Assembly (NCBI GenBank): GCA_910587865.1
Contig: CAJUNX010000004.1
Location: forward strand, 9,066 to 73,065
Direction: 5' to 3'
DNA: 64,000 bases
Source of the DNA: an uncultured Roseburia sp.
GTDB taxonomy: Bacteria > Bacillota > Clostridia > Lachnospirales > Lachnospiraceae
The translations under genes and the position numbers were made by a program. The notes beneath the pieces were generated by a model. It made no database searches and had not been told where the DNA came from. It saw only the letters and a program-made list of their open reading frames with translations. This document shows, piece after piece, positions 16,476 through 25,454 of this stretch (positions within the stretch are counted from its first letter, which is position 1; the number at the start of each line of letters is the position of its first letter).

Positions 16476-18840
16476 GCAGATCGAGCACCTGCGCCAGCTC
16501 ATCCGGCCGCATGGCAGGTTCCCCGAACAGACTGTCCTCCGTCATGCGGTAGGCTGGCATGGCATTAATCAGATCCCCCAGTGTATCGTCCTGGTTGCCG
16601 GCAAATGCTTCCTTTGCCCTGTCGGATACGCTGCCGGCGATCTCTCCGATCTCTGAGTGTTTCCGGAACCACTCCGCAGCAAGAAGTCTGTGGTAAGTCT
16701 GTGCCCGTTCCCCATCCTTTACGTCAAACGACAGTTTTTCTATGATATCCGTCTCCGCGCTGCCCGTCGCCAGGATCACCTCATAGCGTCCGCTCTCCCG
16801 CACGAAACGGCCGCGCACCTCGTCATAAAACCCGAGATCTTCCGGCGACGCGGAAAATGTCATGGTCTGTTCCTCCCCCGGGTCTAAGGTTACTTTGGCA
16901 AACGCTTTTAACTCCTTTTCCGAAACAACGTAACCGCTGTCCGGCTTTCTCACATACATCTGGATCACCTGAGATCCCCTGCGGCTCCCGGTATTTTTCA
17001 CGGAAACCGTCGCCGTGACCGGTTCATCCGCCGCATAAGACGCCTGTCCCATGGCCGCATCGGAGAAGGCAAATGTCGTGTAGGAGAGCCCGCTGCCGAA
17101 GGGGAAGAGCACCGGGATCTGCCGCTTCTCGTACCAGCGGTAGCCCACGAAGATATCCTCCCCGTAGTGCACGTCCGGCATCACCGTCGGATAGGTCGGA
17201 AAACTCATGTAGGACGGCGTATCGGAAAGCCGCAGCGGGAATGTCTCAGGCAGTCTGCCGCCCGGCTCCGCCACACCGCAGAGCACATCCGCAAGGGCGC
17301 CTCCTAACGCTTCGCCCGCGAGGTAGCTGTGCAGAATCGCCGCAGCCCGCTCCTTTGCCAGGGTAAGATCGACCGGAGCGCCGCTTACATTGACGACGAT
17401 AACCTTCTTCCCAGCGCCGCATGCCACGTCATGTGCCGTGCCGTCCGCCATGTCGTGCGTTGTTCCCTGCGCCGCGCCGCATGCCACGTCATGTGCCATG
17501 CCGTCCACAGCTTCGAGTACCGCGCGAAGCGCAGCCTCCATATCCGCGGGCAGAGAAAGTGTCTGCCTGTCATACCCCTCCGACTCATAGCCAATGGGAA
17601 GTCCGGTAAAGAACAGTACCACATCCGCTTCCTTTGCCGCGGAAACCGCCTCCGCGATCAGCGTCTCATCCGGCCCCTGCTCTTTATGCACGCGATCCAC
17701 GATCCGGTAGCCATCCGCGTAGGAAATCTCCGTCTCCTCTCCGAGCAGCGCACAGAGTTCCTCATATGTGCTGTCGATTTTCCAGCCGTTCATGTGACCG
17801 CTGCCGCACCCCATATAATTCGGCTCTTTCGCAAGTCTTCCGATCACCGCCACGCGTCCGCCCTTTTTAAGCGGCAGCACGCCGTCATTTTTCAGCAGCA
17901 CCATGCACTCCGCTGCCAGTTCCCTGGCGCGCGCATGATCCGCCGCCTCACAATCCGTCCGTTTCTCCCCGCGGTTTCCGGTCTTTTCCTGCAGCAAAAG
18001 CATCTTTTCGATGCTCTCATCCAGAATCCCCTCATCCAGAATCCCCCGCTCGATGGCATCCTGCAGCTCCCTGGTATGCAGGCCGGCCGCACCGATCTCA
18101 AAGTCAAGCCCGAATTTGTGTGACAGTACCTTTTCTGTCTGAATCGCCATCGCATCCGAGATCACCACACCGTCAAATCCGAACTCCTCCCGCAGCAGCT
18201 TCATCAACTCTTCGTTCGCAGGCACCCACTGCCCGTTTACTTTATTATAAGAAGTCATCACGGTCCACGGTTTCCCCTCGCGGATCGCGATCTCAAACGG
18301 TTTTAAATAAATTTCACGCAGCGCCCGCATGCTGACCACCGCATTTGTCGTCATCCGCTCAAATTCCTGACTGTTAACCGCGAAGTGTTTTAAGTTTGCC
18401 GCCGTCCCCTCTGACTGTGTCCCGCGGATAAACGCACCGCCAAGTTTACCGGCCAGCACCGGATCCTCGGAGTAATATTCAAAATTTCTCCCGCACAACG
18501 GACTTCTCTTGATATTGACGCCCGGGCGCAGCAGTACATTGATATCGCGTTTCCGGCACTCCCTTCCCATCGCTTTTCCGATCTCGTACGCCACATCCTG
18601 TGCAAAGGATGCCGCCTGTGCCGCTGCCTGCGGCCATGCCACCGGATAATAATCTCCCGGCTTTCTGTCCTTTGGATCCTCCACCGCATAATCCTCGTCC
18701 CCGCGCGGGTTGTCCTTGATCAGAAATCCCCGGTTATGAAGCCGCTCTGTCACAAAGCAGCGGCCGTTCTTCATCACGGTGGCTTCGGTCTTCTCTCTTC
18801 TCGTCATCTGTCGGATGAAGTCTTCCTGTTTCATCTGCAT
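16447..18840 (-). CDS. Glycoside hydrolase family 3 beta-glycosidase
   Basis: A 797-residue cytoplasmic GH3 enzyme (beta-glucosidase/beta-xylosidase group). The (alpha/beta)8 domain carries KHFAVNSQ (151-158) and the nucleophile Asp229 in GVVISDAMA; the second alpha/beta sandwich domain (about 310-600) includes CMVLLKNDGVLPL, and a fibronectin III-like domain ends the protein. SDA replaces the more common SDW after the nucleophile. Odd points are a repeated GILDE pair near 270 and an in-frame 60-bp repeat at about residues 450-480 (MAHDVACGA twice). It probably hydrolyses terminal beta-linked sugars from oligosaccharides brought in by the importer at 20-24 kb. Ribosome site GAGGAG before the start. 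Confidence 0.93.
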   Translation of the reverse strand: MQMKQEDFIRQMTRREKTEATVMKNGRCFVTERLHNRGFLIKDNPRGDEDYAVEDPKDRKPGDYYPVAWPQAAAQAASFAQDVAYEIGKAMGRECRKRDINVLLRPGVNIKRSPLCGRNFEYYSEDPVLAGKLGGAFIRGTQSEGTAANLKHFAVNSQEFERMTTNAVVSMRALREIYLKPFEIAIREGKPWTVMTSYNKVNGQWVPANEELMKLLREEFGFDGVVISDAMAIQTEKVLSHKFGLDFEIGAAGLHTRELQDAIERGILDEGILDESIEKMLLLQEKTGNRGEKRTDCEAADHARARELAAECMVLLKNDGVLPLKKGGRVAVIGRLAKEPNYMGCGSGHMNGWKIDSTYEELCALLGEETEISYADGYRIVDRVHKEQGPDETLIAEAVSAAKEADVVLFFTGLPIGYESEGYDRQTLSLPADMEAALRAVLEAVDGMAHDVACGAAQGTTHDMADGTAHDVACGAGKKVIVVNVSGAPVDLTLAKERAAAILHSYLAGEALGGALADVLCGVAEPGGRLPETFPLRLSDTPSYMSFPTYPTVMPDVHYGEDIFVGYRWYEKRQIPVLFPFGSGLSYTTFAFSDAAMGQASYAADEPVTATVSVKNTGSRRGSQVIQMYVRKPDSGYVVSEKELKAFAKVTLDPGEEQTMTFSASPEDLGFYDEVRGRFVRESGRYEVILATGSAETDIIEKLSFDVKDGERAQTYHRLLAAEWFRKHSEIGEIAGSVSDRAKEAFAGNQDDTLGDLINAMPAYRMTEDSLFGEPAMRPDELAQVLDLLNREGSQTV
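17414..17505. repeat. In-frame 60-bp repeat inside the GH3 gene
   Basis: The 33-base core starting GCGCCGCATGCCACG at 17414 recurs at 17474 (period 60, 20 codons), with further internal similarity, giving the protein HDVACGA twice plus HDMADGT. It sits in a surface loop before KKVIVVNVSG of the second domain. The frame is preserved. Confidence 0.9.
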
Positions 18841-18882
18841 GTTCTCCTCTCTGCCTGCTGTTCCAGGTATTCTGAGTCCCCC

Positions 18883-19158
18883 GCACCGGTGCGGGCATTC
18901 TCACCGTTATTGATTTCATATGCGCCTGTCAGAATCCCGGCCCCTCTGACCGCACCGGTGCGGGCATTCTCACCGTTATTAATTTCATGTCCGTCCGTTA
19001 AAATCCCGGCCCCTCTGACCGCACCGGTGCGGGCATTCTCACCGTTATTGATTTCATATGCGCCCGTTAAAATCCCGGCCCCTCTGACCGCACCGGTGCG
19101 GGCATTCTCACCGTCATTGATGTTTTACACGCGCATCAGAATCCCAGTCCTTCCAGCC
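18883..19158. repeat. 69-bp tandem array copying the esterase 3' end
   Basis: Four units start at 18883, 18952, 19021 and 19090, exactly 69 bp apart, each beginning with the palindrome GCACCGGTGC. The last unit runs into the true end of the esterase gene (stop TCA at 19136, then codons for LGF). The other three have the matching stop at 18929, 18998 and 19067 (TGA or TAA on the minus strand) with the same preceding codons. The array fills almost the whole space between the esterase and the GH3 gene. Confidence 0.95.
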
Positions 19159-20017
19159 ACTCGCATGACAGCCGCATCCAGCCCGCCGTGTGGTCGTCTC
19201 TCTCTCCGAACTTTGAGCTCCCGTCCGCAAGCGCAACCCCGTGAATCCCCTCCGGGAACAAATGCAGCTCATAGGGAACCCCCGCTTTCTCCAGCGCCAT
19301 GGCCGTCTCATAGAACCCTTCCCGCGGGATGATCTGGTCCTGTCCGGTCATCCACATGAAAAAGGGCGGCGTGTCTTTCGTGATATGAAGCTCCGGCGAG
19401 AACTTCCGGTTTTCCTCCTCATCCTTCACCCCCGGATTCCCCAGCTGATGTGATACCGCATAGGTGATAGCGCCATAACACTGAATCTCCGCCGCCGGAC
19501 GGCAGGAGACCTGATCCGCCGCATCCCCCACGATCCGGTTCGCGTGTTCATACTGCACCGCCGCCGTGGAGGACAGGTTGCCGCCCGCCGAAAATCCGCC
19601 GATAGCGATATGTTCCGGATCAATGTTCCACTCATCCGCACGATACCGAAGCAACTTCAGCGCGCGCTGTGCGTCATCTAACGCCATCTGCCTGGGGTAG
19701 GGCTTGCACCGGTAGTCCAGTACGGCAGCGTTATAGCCATATGCATGGTATTTCTCCGCCACCATCCGCCCTTCAAAAACAGATTTCATACCATATCCGC
19801 CCCCCGCGCACACCAGCACACAGCCCCGCTTCTCCTTCTGTGGCGGCAGCAGGCACAGCTTTGGCTCCTCCTGGCCGTACTCCGGCACATACCCCGGCGT
19901 CCCATCCGGCCAGAGCGGCACGAATGTAAGCCCCTCTAAGCTCTCCTGCCACTCCCGGTGCTCCATCTGCAACCGCTCCCAGTCCTCCTTCGTGAATCCA
20001 AAATATTTATCGTCCAT
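19136..20017 (-). CDS. Acetyl-xylan-esterase-like alpha/beta hydrolase
   Basis: A 293-residue hydrolase of the BD-FAE/dienelactone-like esterase group (alpha/beta hydrolase 3 type). It has an oxyanion region CAGGGYGM (70-77), the nucleophile elbow IGGFSAGGNL with Ser143, an aspartate in MWMTGQDQIIP and a late catalytic HGVAL histidine. Such enzymes often strip acetyl groups from oligosaccharides. The start at 20017 (MDDKYFGF) has AAAGGAG upstream; the longer frame adds 16 unlikely residues. It lies between permease and GH3 genes of the same strand, so deacetylation probably precedes GH3 cleavage of the imported sugar. Confidence 0.9.
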   Translation of the reverse strand: MDDKYFGFTKEDWERLQMEHREWQESLEGLTFVPLWPDGTPGYVPEYGQEEPKLCLLPPQKEKRGCVLVCAGGGYGMKSVFEGRMVAEKYHAYGYNAAVLDYRCKPYPRQMALDDAQRALKLLRYRADEWNIDPEHIAIGGFSAGGNLSSTAAVQYEHANRIVGDAADQVSCRPAAEIQCYGAITYAVSHQLGNPGVKDEEENRKFSPELHITKDTPPFFMWMTGQDQIIPREGFYETAMALEKAGVPYELHLFPEGIHGVALADGSSKFGERDDHTAGWMRLSCEWLEGLGF

Positions 20018-20104
20018 CTCATTCTCCTTTCTGCCATGAATCAGCATTCCTCTTTGGCGGCGCACTCACTGGCGCGGCGTCAGTACAGAGGCTCTCCCCG
20101 CGTT

Positions 20105-20983
20105 TTACCCCTTCACGGCTCCCATCATGATCCCGCTGGCAAAATATTTCTGCAGGAAGGGGTAGATCGCCAGAATCGGCGCCAGGGCCACAAAGGCGAT
20201 GGCCATACGCACGGATACCGCCGGGATCTGCCCAACAGAGCCTGCCCCCGCACCGGCGCTCGTCTGCAGCGCGCGGATATTTTCAATCATATTGTTCAGC
20301 AGTACCTGAATCGTGTACAGCTTTTTATCATTGATATAGTACAGGCCGTTCACCCAGTCATTCCAATATCCCAGTCCCGTAAACATTGCAATCGTCACCA
20401 TAATCGGCTTGCCTAACGGGATTACAATCTTCCAAAAAATCGTCAGATAGCCCGCCCCGTCGATCTCCGCCGCCTCATACAGCGATTCCGGAATGCTGTT
20501 CATATAAAAGGTCCGCATCAGTATGATGTTCATCGCGTTCATCAGAAGCCCCGGCAGCAGATAGGCAAGCAGCGTATTTTTGATGTGAAACGTTGAAGTC
20601 CACATGATATAGGACGGCACGATTCCGCCGGAGAACAGCATCGTAAAGAGCACGTAGAAGGAAAAAATACTCCTGCCCGGCAGCTTTCGGATCGACAGCG
20701 GGAACGCCATCAGCATCGTCACCAGCACGCTCACCACGGTTCCCACCGCCGTAATCCCGATCGTGTAGCCGTAAGCGGAAAGAATGGTCGCCTTGTTTTT
20801 GAGGATATAGGCATATCCCTCAACGCTGAATTTTTTCGGGAAAAAGGAATAGCCCTTCGCGATCAGCGTACTCTCCTCCGTGATGGAAGACATAAACAGG
20901 AGCAGTATGGGCAGTACCATAAACAAGGTAAGTATCACTAACAGAATATTGATCAGAATCTGATATTTTTTATTGCTGCTCAT
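20105..20983 (-). CDS. Carbohydrate ABC transporter permease, LplC/YtcP type
   Basis: A 292-residue six-segment permease, paralogous to the one at 3.5 kb. The EAA loop reads YEAAEIDGAGYLTIFWKIVIPLG and the C-terminus PFLQKYFASGIMMGAVKG is typical. It forms the channel with the LplB-type subunit encoded 11 bp upstream. No ATPase gene is present, so a shared ATPase elsewhere is expected. Ribosome site GGAGGAAAGG overlaps the end of the spacer. Confidence 0.95.
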   Translation of the reverse strand: MSSNKKYQILINILLVILTLFMVLPILLLFMSSITEESTLIAKGYSFFPKKFSVEGYAYILKNKATILSAYGYTIGITAVGTVVSVLVTMLMAFPLSIRKLPGRSIFSFYVLFTMLFSGGIVPSYIMWTSTFHIKNTLLAYLLPGLLMNAMNIILMRTFYMNSIPESLYEAAEIDGAGYLTIFWKIVIPLGKPIMVTIAMFTGLGYWNDWVNGLYYINDKKLYTIQVLLNNMIENIRALQTSAGAGAGSVGQIPAVSVRMAIAFVALAPILAIYPFLQKYFASGIMMGAVKG

Positions 20984-20994
20984 TCCTTTCCTCC

Positions 20995-21924
20995 TTAAAA
21001 AATCGCGTTTTCTTTGCTGAATCTGCGTACAATCAGATTCGAAACCATCACCAGCGTAAATCCGACAACCGACTGAAACAGACAGGCTGCCGACGATCTT
21101 CCGATCCCGCCTGCCGACATCATCGCGCGGTATACATAGGTATCGATTGTGTTTGTCACGTCAAACAGTGCGCCGGAATTCTGCGGCACCTGGTAAAACA
21201 GGCCAAAATCCGAGTAAAAAATCTTTCCCACCTGCAGCAGGATGAGGGTAATCATGGTCGGCACCAGGTTCGGCAGCGTGATAAAGCAGATCTGCTGCCA
21301 CTTCGACGCCCCGTCTAATTCCGCTGCCTCGTACATGCTCTTGTCGATTCCGGCGATCGCCGCGATATAGAGCAGGCATCCGTATCCTAAGGATTTCCAC
21401 ATCTGCACGATAACAATGATAAACGGCCAGTATTTCGGCTCTGAGTACCAGCCGACCGGCTCCGCACCCATGGGCTTTAGGATACTGTTGTTGATCATTC
21501 CGTTTTCCACGCTCAGCAGCGCAAACACGATATAGCTTACGATCACCATGGACACCAGGAACGGAAACAGCACCGCGCTCTGATAAATCTTTCTCGCCCC
21601 CTGACGCTTCACATCGCTGATCATGATCGCGACTGCCACGCCCATCACAAGATTTACGATGATAAACGCCACATTATAAAAGAAGGTATTGCGCAGGATA
21701 ATCCCCGCATCGCTCTTAAACAGATAGGTAAAGTTAGAAAATCCGCACCATGCACTCCCGAAAATCCCGTCGCGCACATTATATTTTTTAAAGGCGATGA
21801 CACTCCCTGCCATCGGGATATAATTGTTGATAAACAGGTAAATGATCCCCGGCACCATCATCAGATACAGCGGGATACATTTTTTGATCAGAATCTTCTG
21901 ATTATGCTTTTTTCTCTCCTCCAT
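20995..21924 (-). CDS. Carbohydrate ABC transporter permease, LplB type
   Basis: A 309-residue permease, MalF-side. It has the N-terminal segment MVPGIIYLFINNYIP and EAA loop YEAAELDGASKWQQICFITLP, and six membrane segments. The start at 21924 (MEERKKHN) is chosen because GGAGGAAAGGAGAG precedes it; a longer frame adds 12 residues. It is 265 bp downstream of the binding-protein gene, and that gap contains a strong hairpin which may set the ratio of binding protein to permease. Confidence 0.95.
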   Translation of the reverse strand: MEERKKHNQKILIKKCIPLYLMMVPGIIYLFINNYIPMAGSVIAFKKYNVRDGIFGSAWCGFSNFTYLFKSDAGIILRNTFFYNVAFIIVNLVMGVAVAIMISDVKRQGARKIYQSAVLFPFLVSMVIVSYIVFALLSVENGMINNSILKPMGAEPVGWYSEPKYWPFIIVIVQMWKSLGYGCLLYIAAIAGIDKSMYEAAELDGASKWQQICFITLPNLVPTMITLILLQVGKIFYSDFGLFYQVPQNSGALFDVTNTIDTYVYRAMMSAGGIGRSSAACLFQSVVGFTLVMVSNLIVRRFSKENAIF

Positions 21925-22050
21925 TCCTCTCTCCTTTCCTCCGCGGCCCGCGGGCGGCATGTACTGCAGACACGTCTTCCAAAGACGTCTCCCGGATCAT
22001 TCGCAGATACGGCCTGATGGCGATATGTATCAGCCCCCGGATACGGTTTC

Positions 22051-22085
22051 GGGGCACGGGCGGACAGGCCATCCACCCGTGCCCC
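22051..22085. promoter_or_regulatory. Hairpin between binding-protein and permease genes
   Basis: A perfect 10-bp stem (GGGGCACGGG at 22051-22060, CCCGTGCCCC at 22076-22085) with a 15-base loop lies in the 265-bp space after the solute-binding gene. No T-run follows on the minus strand. In other sugar operons such hairpins stabilise the binding-protein mRNA or cause partial termination; either would give excess binding protein. Confidence 0.65.
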
Positions 22086-22189
22086 GATTCATCTTTCGCC
22101 TTTTAGGTGTACCGATCCGTTTCCGTTTCGCCAAATGACCTGCCTGCTTTTCCATCCGCTGTTATCACAGTCATCGATGATCATAACCG

Positions 22190-23764
22190 TTAATTCTGCG
22201 CTGCAGCCCACTCGTCTAACTGGCGCTGCTTCTCGTCCATTACGGTCTGAAGCCCTGCGTCGTAAAGGGCCTGATTCATCTCCGCCACCGCGGTTTCCGG
22301 ATCCACGGAACCGGTGGTAATCGGCGGCAGGTACTCGTCGAGCACCGCCTTGCAGGCGATCACCTCATCCGTCACCGGAGAGGAATCAAAGCTGAAGCCG
22401 TATGCCGCCGACTTTTTCGCACCTGCTCTCCACTCCTGATACTGCTCGTAGAGATCCGGATCATTCCCCTCCCAGAGATGGCCTGCGAACTGGTTCGGAA
22501 TCGCCCAGCCCCAGTCAAGGTGATAGCCGCAGTTTGCGGTATCCACACCGTCCGGGAAGGAAGCGGTTCCCTCCTCGTTCTCCACCCAGTGCACGCCCTC
22601 AACGCCAAAATTCATCAGGTCGTTCACCTCCGGGCTTCCGATGATCCAGTCCAAAAGCTCTACGGCGCGGTCCGGATGCTGCGACACGCCGTTCACACTG
22701 TAGCCAAGTCCGCAGACAGATGTCGTATGGCTTAACGGCTGTGTGATCGGGATGATCGAGAGATCCATGCCGGTCTGGGACTTTTTCTCCGCCTCGGTAT
22801 TGGGCTTGTAATTGTCCGGATAAGCAAACAGGTTGCCCGCCATCATCAGCGTCATCCCGCTGTCCGTGCTGGTCGGCATATCCTTTGAAATATAGCCCGC
22901 CTCATACCATTTCCTGGCCGTTCTGACCAGCTCCATCCAGTATTCGGTCTCAAATTCATTGACAACAGTCAGTTCCTCTCCGAAATTGTCCAGCACACCG
23001 AGTTCATCGTTTAACGGATCGCAGATATAGGCCATATCGCCCGCGGCACCAAGTCCTTCCGTTGATGCTCCGCCAAGCACCACCATATCCGGATACTTCT
23101 CCTTTACCTGCGCGAAGACATCCGTGACATCGTCCAATGTCTTAATATCGTCTGGATTGATCCCCAGCTCATTTAAGATGTCCGTGCGCATCTCGATTCC
23201 CTGCGGGTTGCAGCGCTCGCGCATCGTCGTGACACCCCAGATATAGCCGCCGACATTACAGCACTCCACGTCCTCCTTTCCGACCCACTGGAGGGTGTTC
23301 GGCATACCGTCCACATAGTCCGCCAGGTCAAGCACATAGCCGCTGTCCACAAAGCTCGCGATATTCATCGCCCAGGCCGGAAAAACATCGATGCTCTCCC
23401 CCGCGGCCACCATCAGGGAGGTCTGCTGCATCGCCTCATTAATCGTCATCGGCAGCACGGTGAGGTTCACATTCAGCTGCTCCTTTGCCAGGCGCGCGAT
23501 CTCCTCGTTTACCATCTCCTGATCCGCCAGGGTACCGGAGACAATATAGACGAAGGTCAGGTCAACTTCCTCCCGGTCCGCGGCTGCCGTTCCCCCGGCT
23601 CCGTCCGCTTCCCCGCTGTCCGGGCCGCTTCCCCCGGCCTCTGTCCCGGCTGCGCTGCCGCCTGCCGCGCCGCCGCCTGTGCTCTCTCCTCCGTCTCCGC
23701 CGCAACCGGCCAGCAGCCCGCAGGTCAGTGCCAGCGTCATCAAAACTGCAAGTCTCTTTTTCAT
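22190..23764 (-). CDS. ABC transporter extracellular solute-binding lipoprotein
   Basis: A 524-residue lipoprotein: signal peptide residues 1-20, lipobox LLAGC with Cys21, a Gly/Ser/Ala-rich linker to about residue 65, then a family 1-like binding fold (…MVAAGESIDVFPAW… and a late …GVEGVHW…). It resembles the LplA-type protein at 5.4 kb in length and plan but is clearly divergent. It captures the glycan handled by the esterase, GH3 and DUF4038 genes around it. Ribosome site AAGGAGGAAG. First transporter gene of the operon; upstream on its strand is the DUF4038 gene, 132 bp away. Confidence 0.95.
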   Translation of the reverse strand: MKKRLAVLMTLALTCGLLAGCGGDGGESTGGGAAGGSAAGTEAGGSGPDSGEADGAGGTAAADREEVDLTFVYIVSGTLADQEMVNEEIARLAKEQLNVNLTVLPMTINEAMQQTSLMVAAGESIDVFPAWAMNIASFVDSGYVLDLADYVDGMPNTLQWVGKEDVECCNVGGYIWGVTTMRERCNPQGIEMRTDILNELGINPDDIKTLDDVTDVFAQVKEKYPDMVVLGGASTEGLGAAGDMAYICDPLNDELGVLDNFGEELTVVNEFETEYWMELVRTARKWYEAGYISKDMPTSTDSGMTLMMAGNLFAYPDNYKPNTEAEKKSQTGMDLSIIPITQPLSHTTSVCGLGYSVNGVSQHPDRAVELLDWIIGSPEVNDLMNFGVEGVHWVENEEGTASFPDGVDTANCGYHLDWGWAIPNQFAGHLWEGNDPDLYEQYQEWRAGAKKSAAYGFSFDSSPVTDEVIACKAVLDEYLPPITTGSVDPETAVAEMNQALYDAGLQTVMDEKQRQLDEWAAAQN

Positions 23765-23896
23765 GCTACTTCTTCCTCCTTTAAATTTGTTTTATGAAAA
23801 CTACATTCGCAGTTTCATTCAGTCCAATTTTATCCGGATCGCCGGATACTCCGGCATGATCCCCCTTTCATCCGGGGTGACTTCTTCCCTTCCGGC

Positions 23897-25324
23897 TCAG
23901 ATACGCGTCAGGTGCAGTAATACCTCCCCCGGGCAGGGCGGTGTAAAATCGATGGCCATCCCACAGGAAAAGGGCCGTCCTTCGATGATCTCATCCGTCT
24001 CTATCCGATACCACTCCACCCCGAAGGTCACATCCGCCCCGTAGAGGTTCACCTTAAATTGTCCGGATTCCGGCTGATAGATCAGGTATTCCTTTCCCAG
24101 ATCCGCCAGACAGTATCCGGTGGACGAGACCCAGCCGGCAGGGGTCATATCCGTAAGGTGGATCCGCTTTGCCCAAAAGGACGCACGCCCAAGGGCCTGG
24201 CGCACCGGCTCCTCCCAGTCCTCCGGCAGTCCGTACTGATACCGGCCGAAGAGCATGCTGACCGGGCTGTCCGCCTGAGTGCCCGCTTCCCCGGAGCCCT
24301 CCGGCAGCTTCCCGCTGATGTCATCCATAAAAATCGGATTTAATCCCCGCAGGAAGGATTTCCAGACCCATTGGGACGTCCCCCAGATCCCGCCCAAATG
24401 GTCGGTATCCGCAAGGATCACTTTGTTTCCGTCCGCAGCCGGCGGGTTGATGCAGTAACTGTCTGCCGTGCTCTCCACCCCCGGGCTCACTGCTTCCGCC
24501 CTGCTGATCATAAGGCTCTCGTTCTGCGCCGGAACCAGATGGCTCATCCACACAGGATGACGCTTTTCCATCATTTTTTCCGTCTCATGAATAAAATCAA
24601 TCATTTCATATTGCCAGTACCGCGACCAGCGCAGCGCCTCGTTGGCAATCTCATACATGACGTTGTCCAGATCATTCAACGTCTCGATCACCTTTTTCAC
24701 ATAGTTCTTCTGCAATGCCGTGATCTTCGGGTCATCTAACGTGTGGACCAGGATCCGCTCCGTCGGCACAAAGGGGTTCTTATCATTCTCCCCGGACAGC
24801 GCGCCGCAGGCGATGGGCGCCGGATTTCCGTCAATGCCGTTGATATTGTTTTCCTTATAAAAAGGATGGCTGTCAAAAATGTAACCTGGCCGCGAATCCA
24901 CGCTCCAGGCCTCAAAGAGCATGATCGAGACATAAATCCCCCGCTCCCCGGCCTGTATCACCCGCTGCCGCAGCCGTGTGAAATATTCCTCGTTAAACTG
25001 TGTGAGGTCAAACACCGGATACCCGTTCTCCCGCTCCCCGACCTTCCGATACGGCAGCGGTTCGGTAAAGGATCGCATGTTCCGGCCCGCTCCCATCCCG
25101 ATGGCGGACTCCCTGCACCAAAGCCGCAGAAAATTCTGCCCGCCTGCCTGCATCCGGTCCAGATAACCCTCGTAGTCAAAGATCACCGACTCCTCCAGGT
25201 GATCCGGGACGATGGCATCCTGAAACGCCATCCAGGTATGCGCCCCGGTCAGGTAGATCGCCTCTCCCGAGTCATCCGTAAAATACCTGGGATTTTTCTT
25301 ACATATTCTTAATGGTCCCGCCAA
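23897..25324 (-). CDS. DUF4038-type glycosidase-like protein (apiosidase-like TIM barrel)
   Basis: A protein of about 475 residues resembling the DUF4038 family, a TIM-barrel group related to GH5-like and apiosidase-type enzymes. The N-terminal GEAIYLTGAHTWMAF block (20-34), FLRLW (65-69), and YEIANEA with candidate acid/base Glu229 are visible; a smaller C-terminal beta domain follows at about 390-475. No signal peptide. The start is probably TTG at 25324: GGAGG lies nine bases upstream, while the only in-frame ATG is 36 codons earlier with no ribosome site. It likely cleaves a glycosidic bond in the imported glycan; the bond is unknown. Confidence 0.75.
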   Translation of the reverse strand: MAGPLRICKKNPRYFTDDSGEAIYLTGAHTWMAFQDAIVPDHLEESVIFDYEGYLDRMQAGGQNFLRLWCRESAIGMGAGRNMRSFTEPLPYRKVGERENGYPVFDLTQFNEEYFTRLRQRVIQAGERGIYVSIMLFEAWSVDSRPGYIFDSHPFYKENNINGIDGNPAPIACGALSGENDKNPFVPTERILVHTLDDPKITALQKNYVKKVIETLNDLDNVMYEIANEALRWSRYWQYEMIDFIHETEKMMEKRHPVWMSHLVPAQNESLMISRAEAVSPGVESTADSYCINPPAADGNKVILADTDHLGGIWGTSQWVWKSFLRGLNPIFMDDISGKLPEGSGEAGTQADSPVSMLFGRYQYGLPEDWEEPVRQALGRASFWAKRIHLTDMTPAGWVSSTGYCLADLGKEYLIYQPESGQFKVNLYGADVTFGVEWYRIETDEIIEGRPFSCGMAIDFTPPCPGEVLLHLTRI

Positions 25325-25454
25325 AAGTATGCCCCTCCTTTTCGTGCTCGAAATATGCCCCTCCCCGGACTGATCACAGGCTGTCTCCCTGACCGCCCTG
25401 TCCGTACAGCCCCGCCGCAGATGCCTCAGCATCTGATCTGTACCGTATCGTCCG

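Noticed and set aside
17329..18123. 264-residue plus-strand frame opposite the GH3 gene
   Set aside because: Antisense shadow of a well-supported GH3 gene, with no start signal or domain.
18883..19158. Possible CRISPR array
   Set aside because: Units are contiguous 69-bp copies without unique spacers and contain the neighbouring gene's end.
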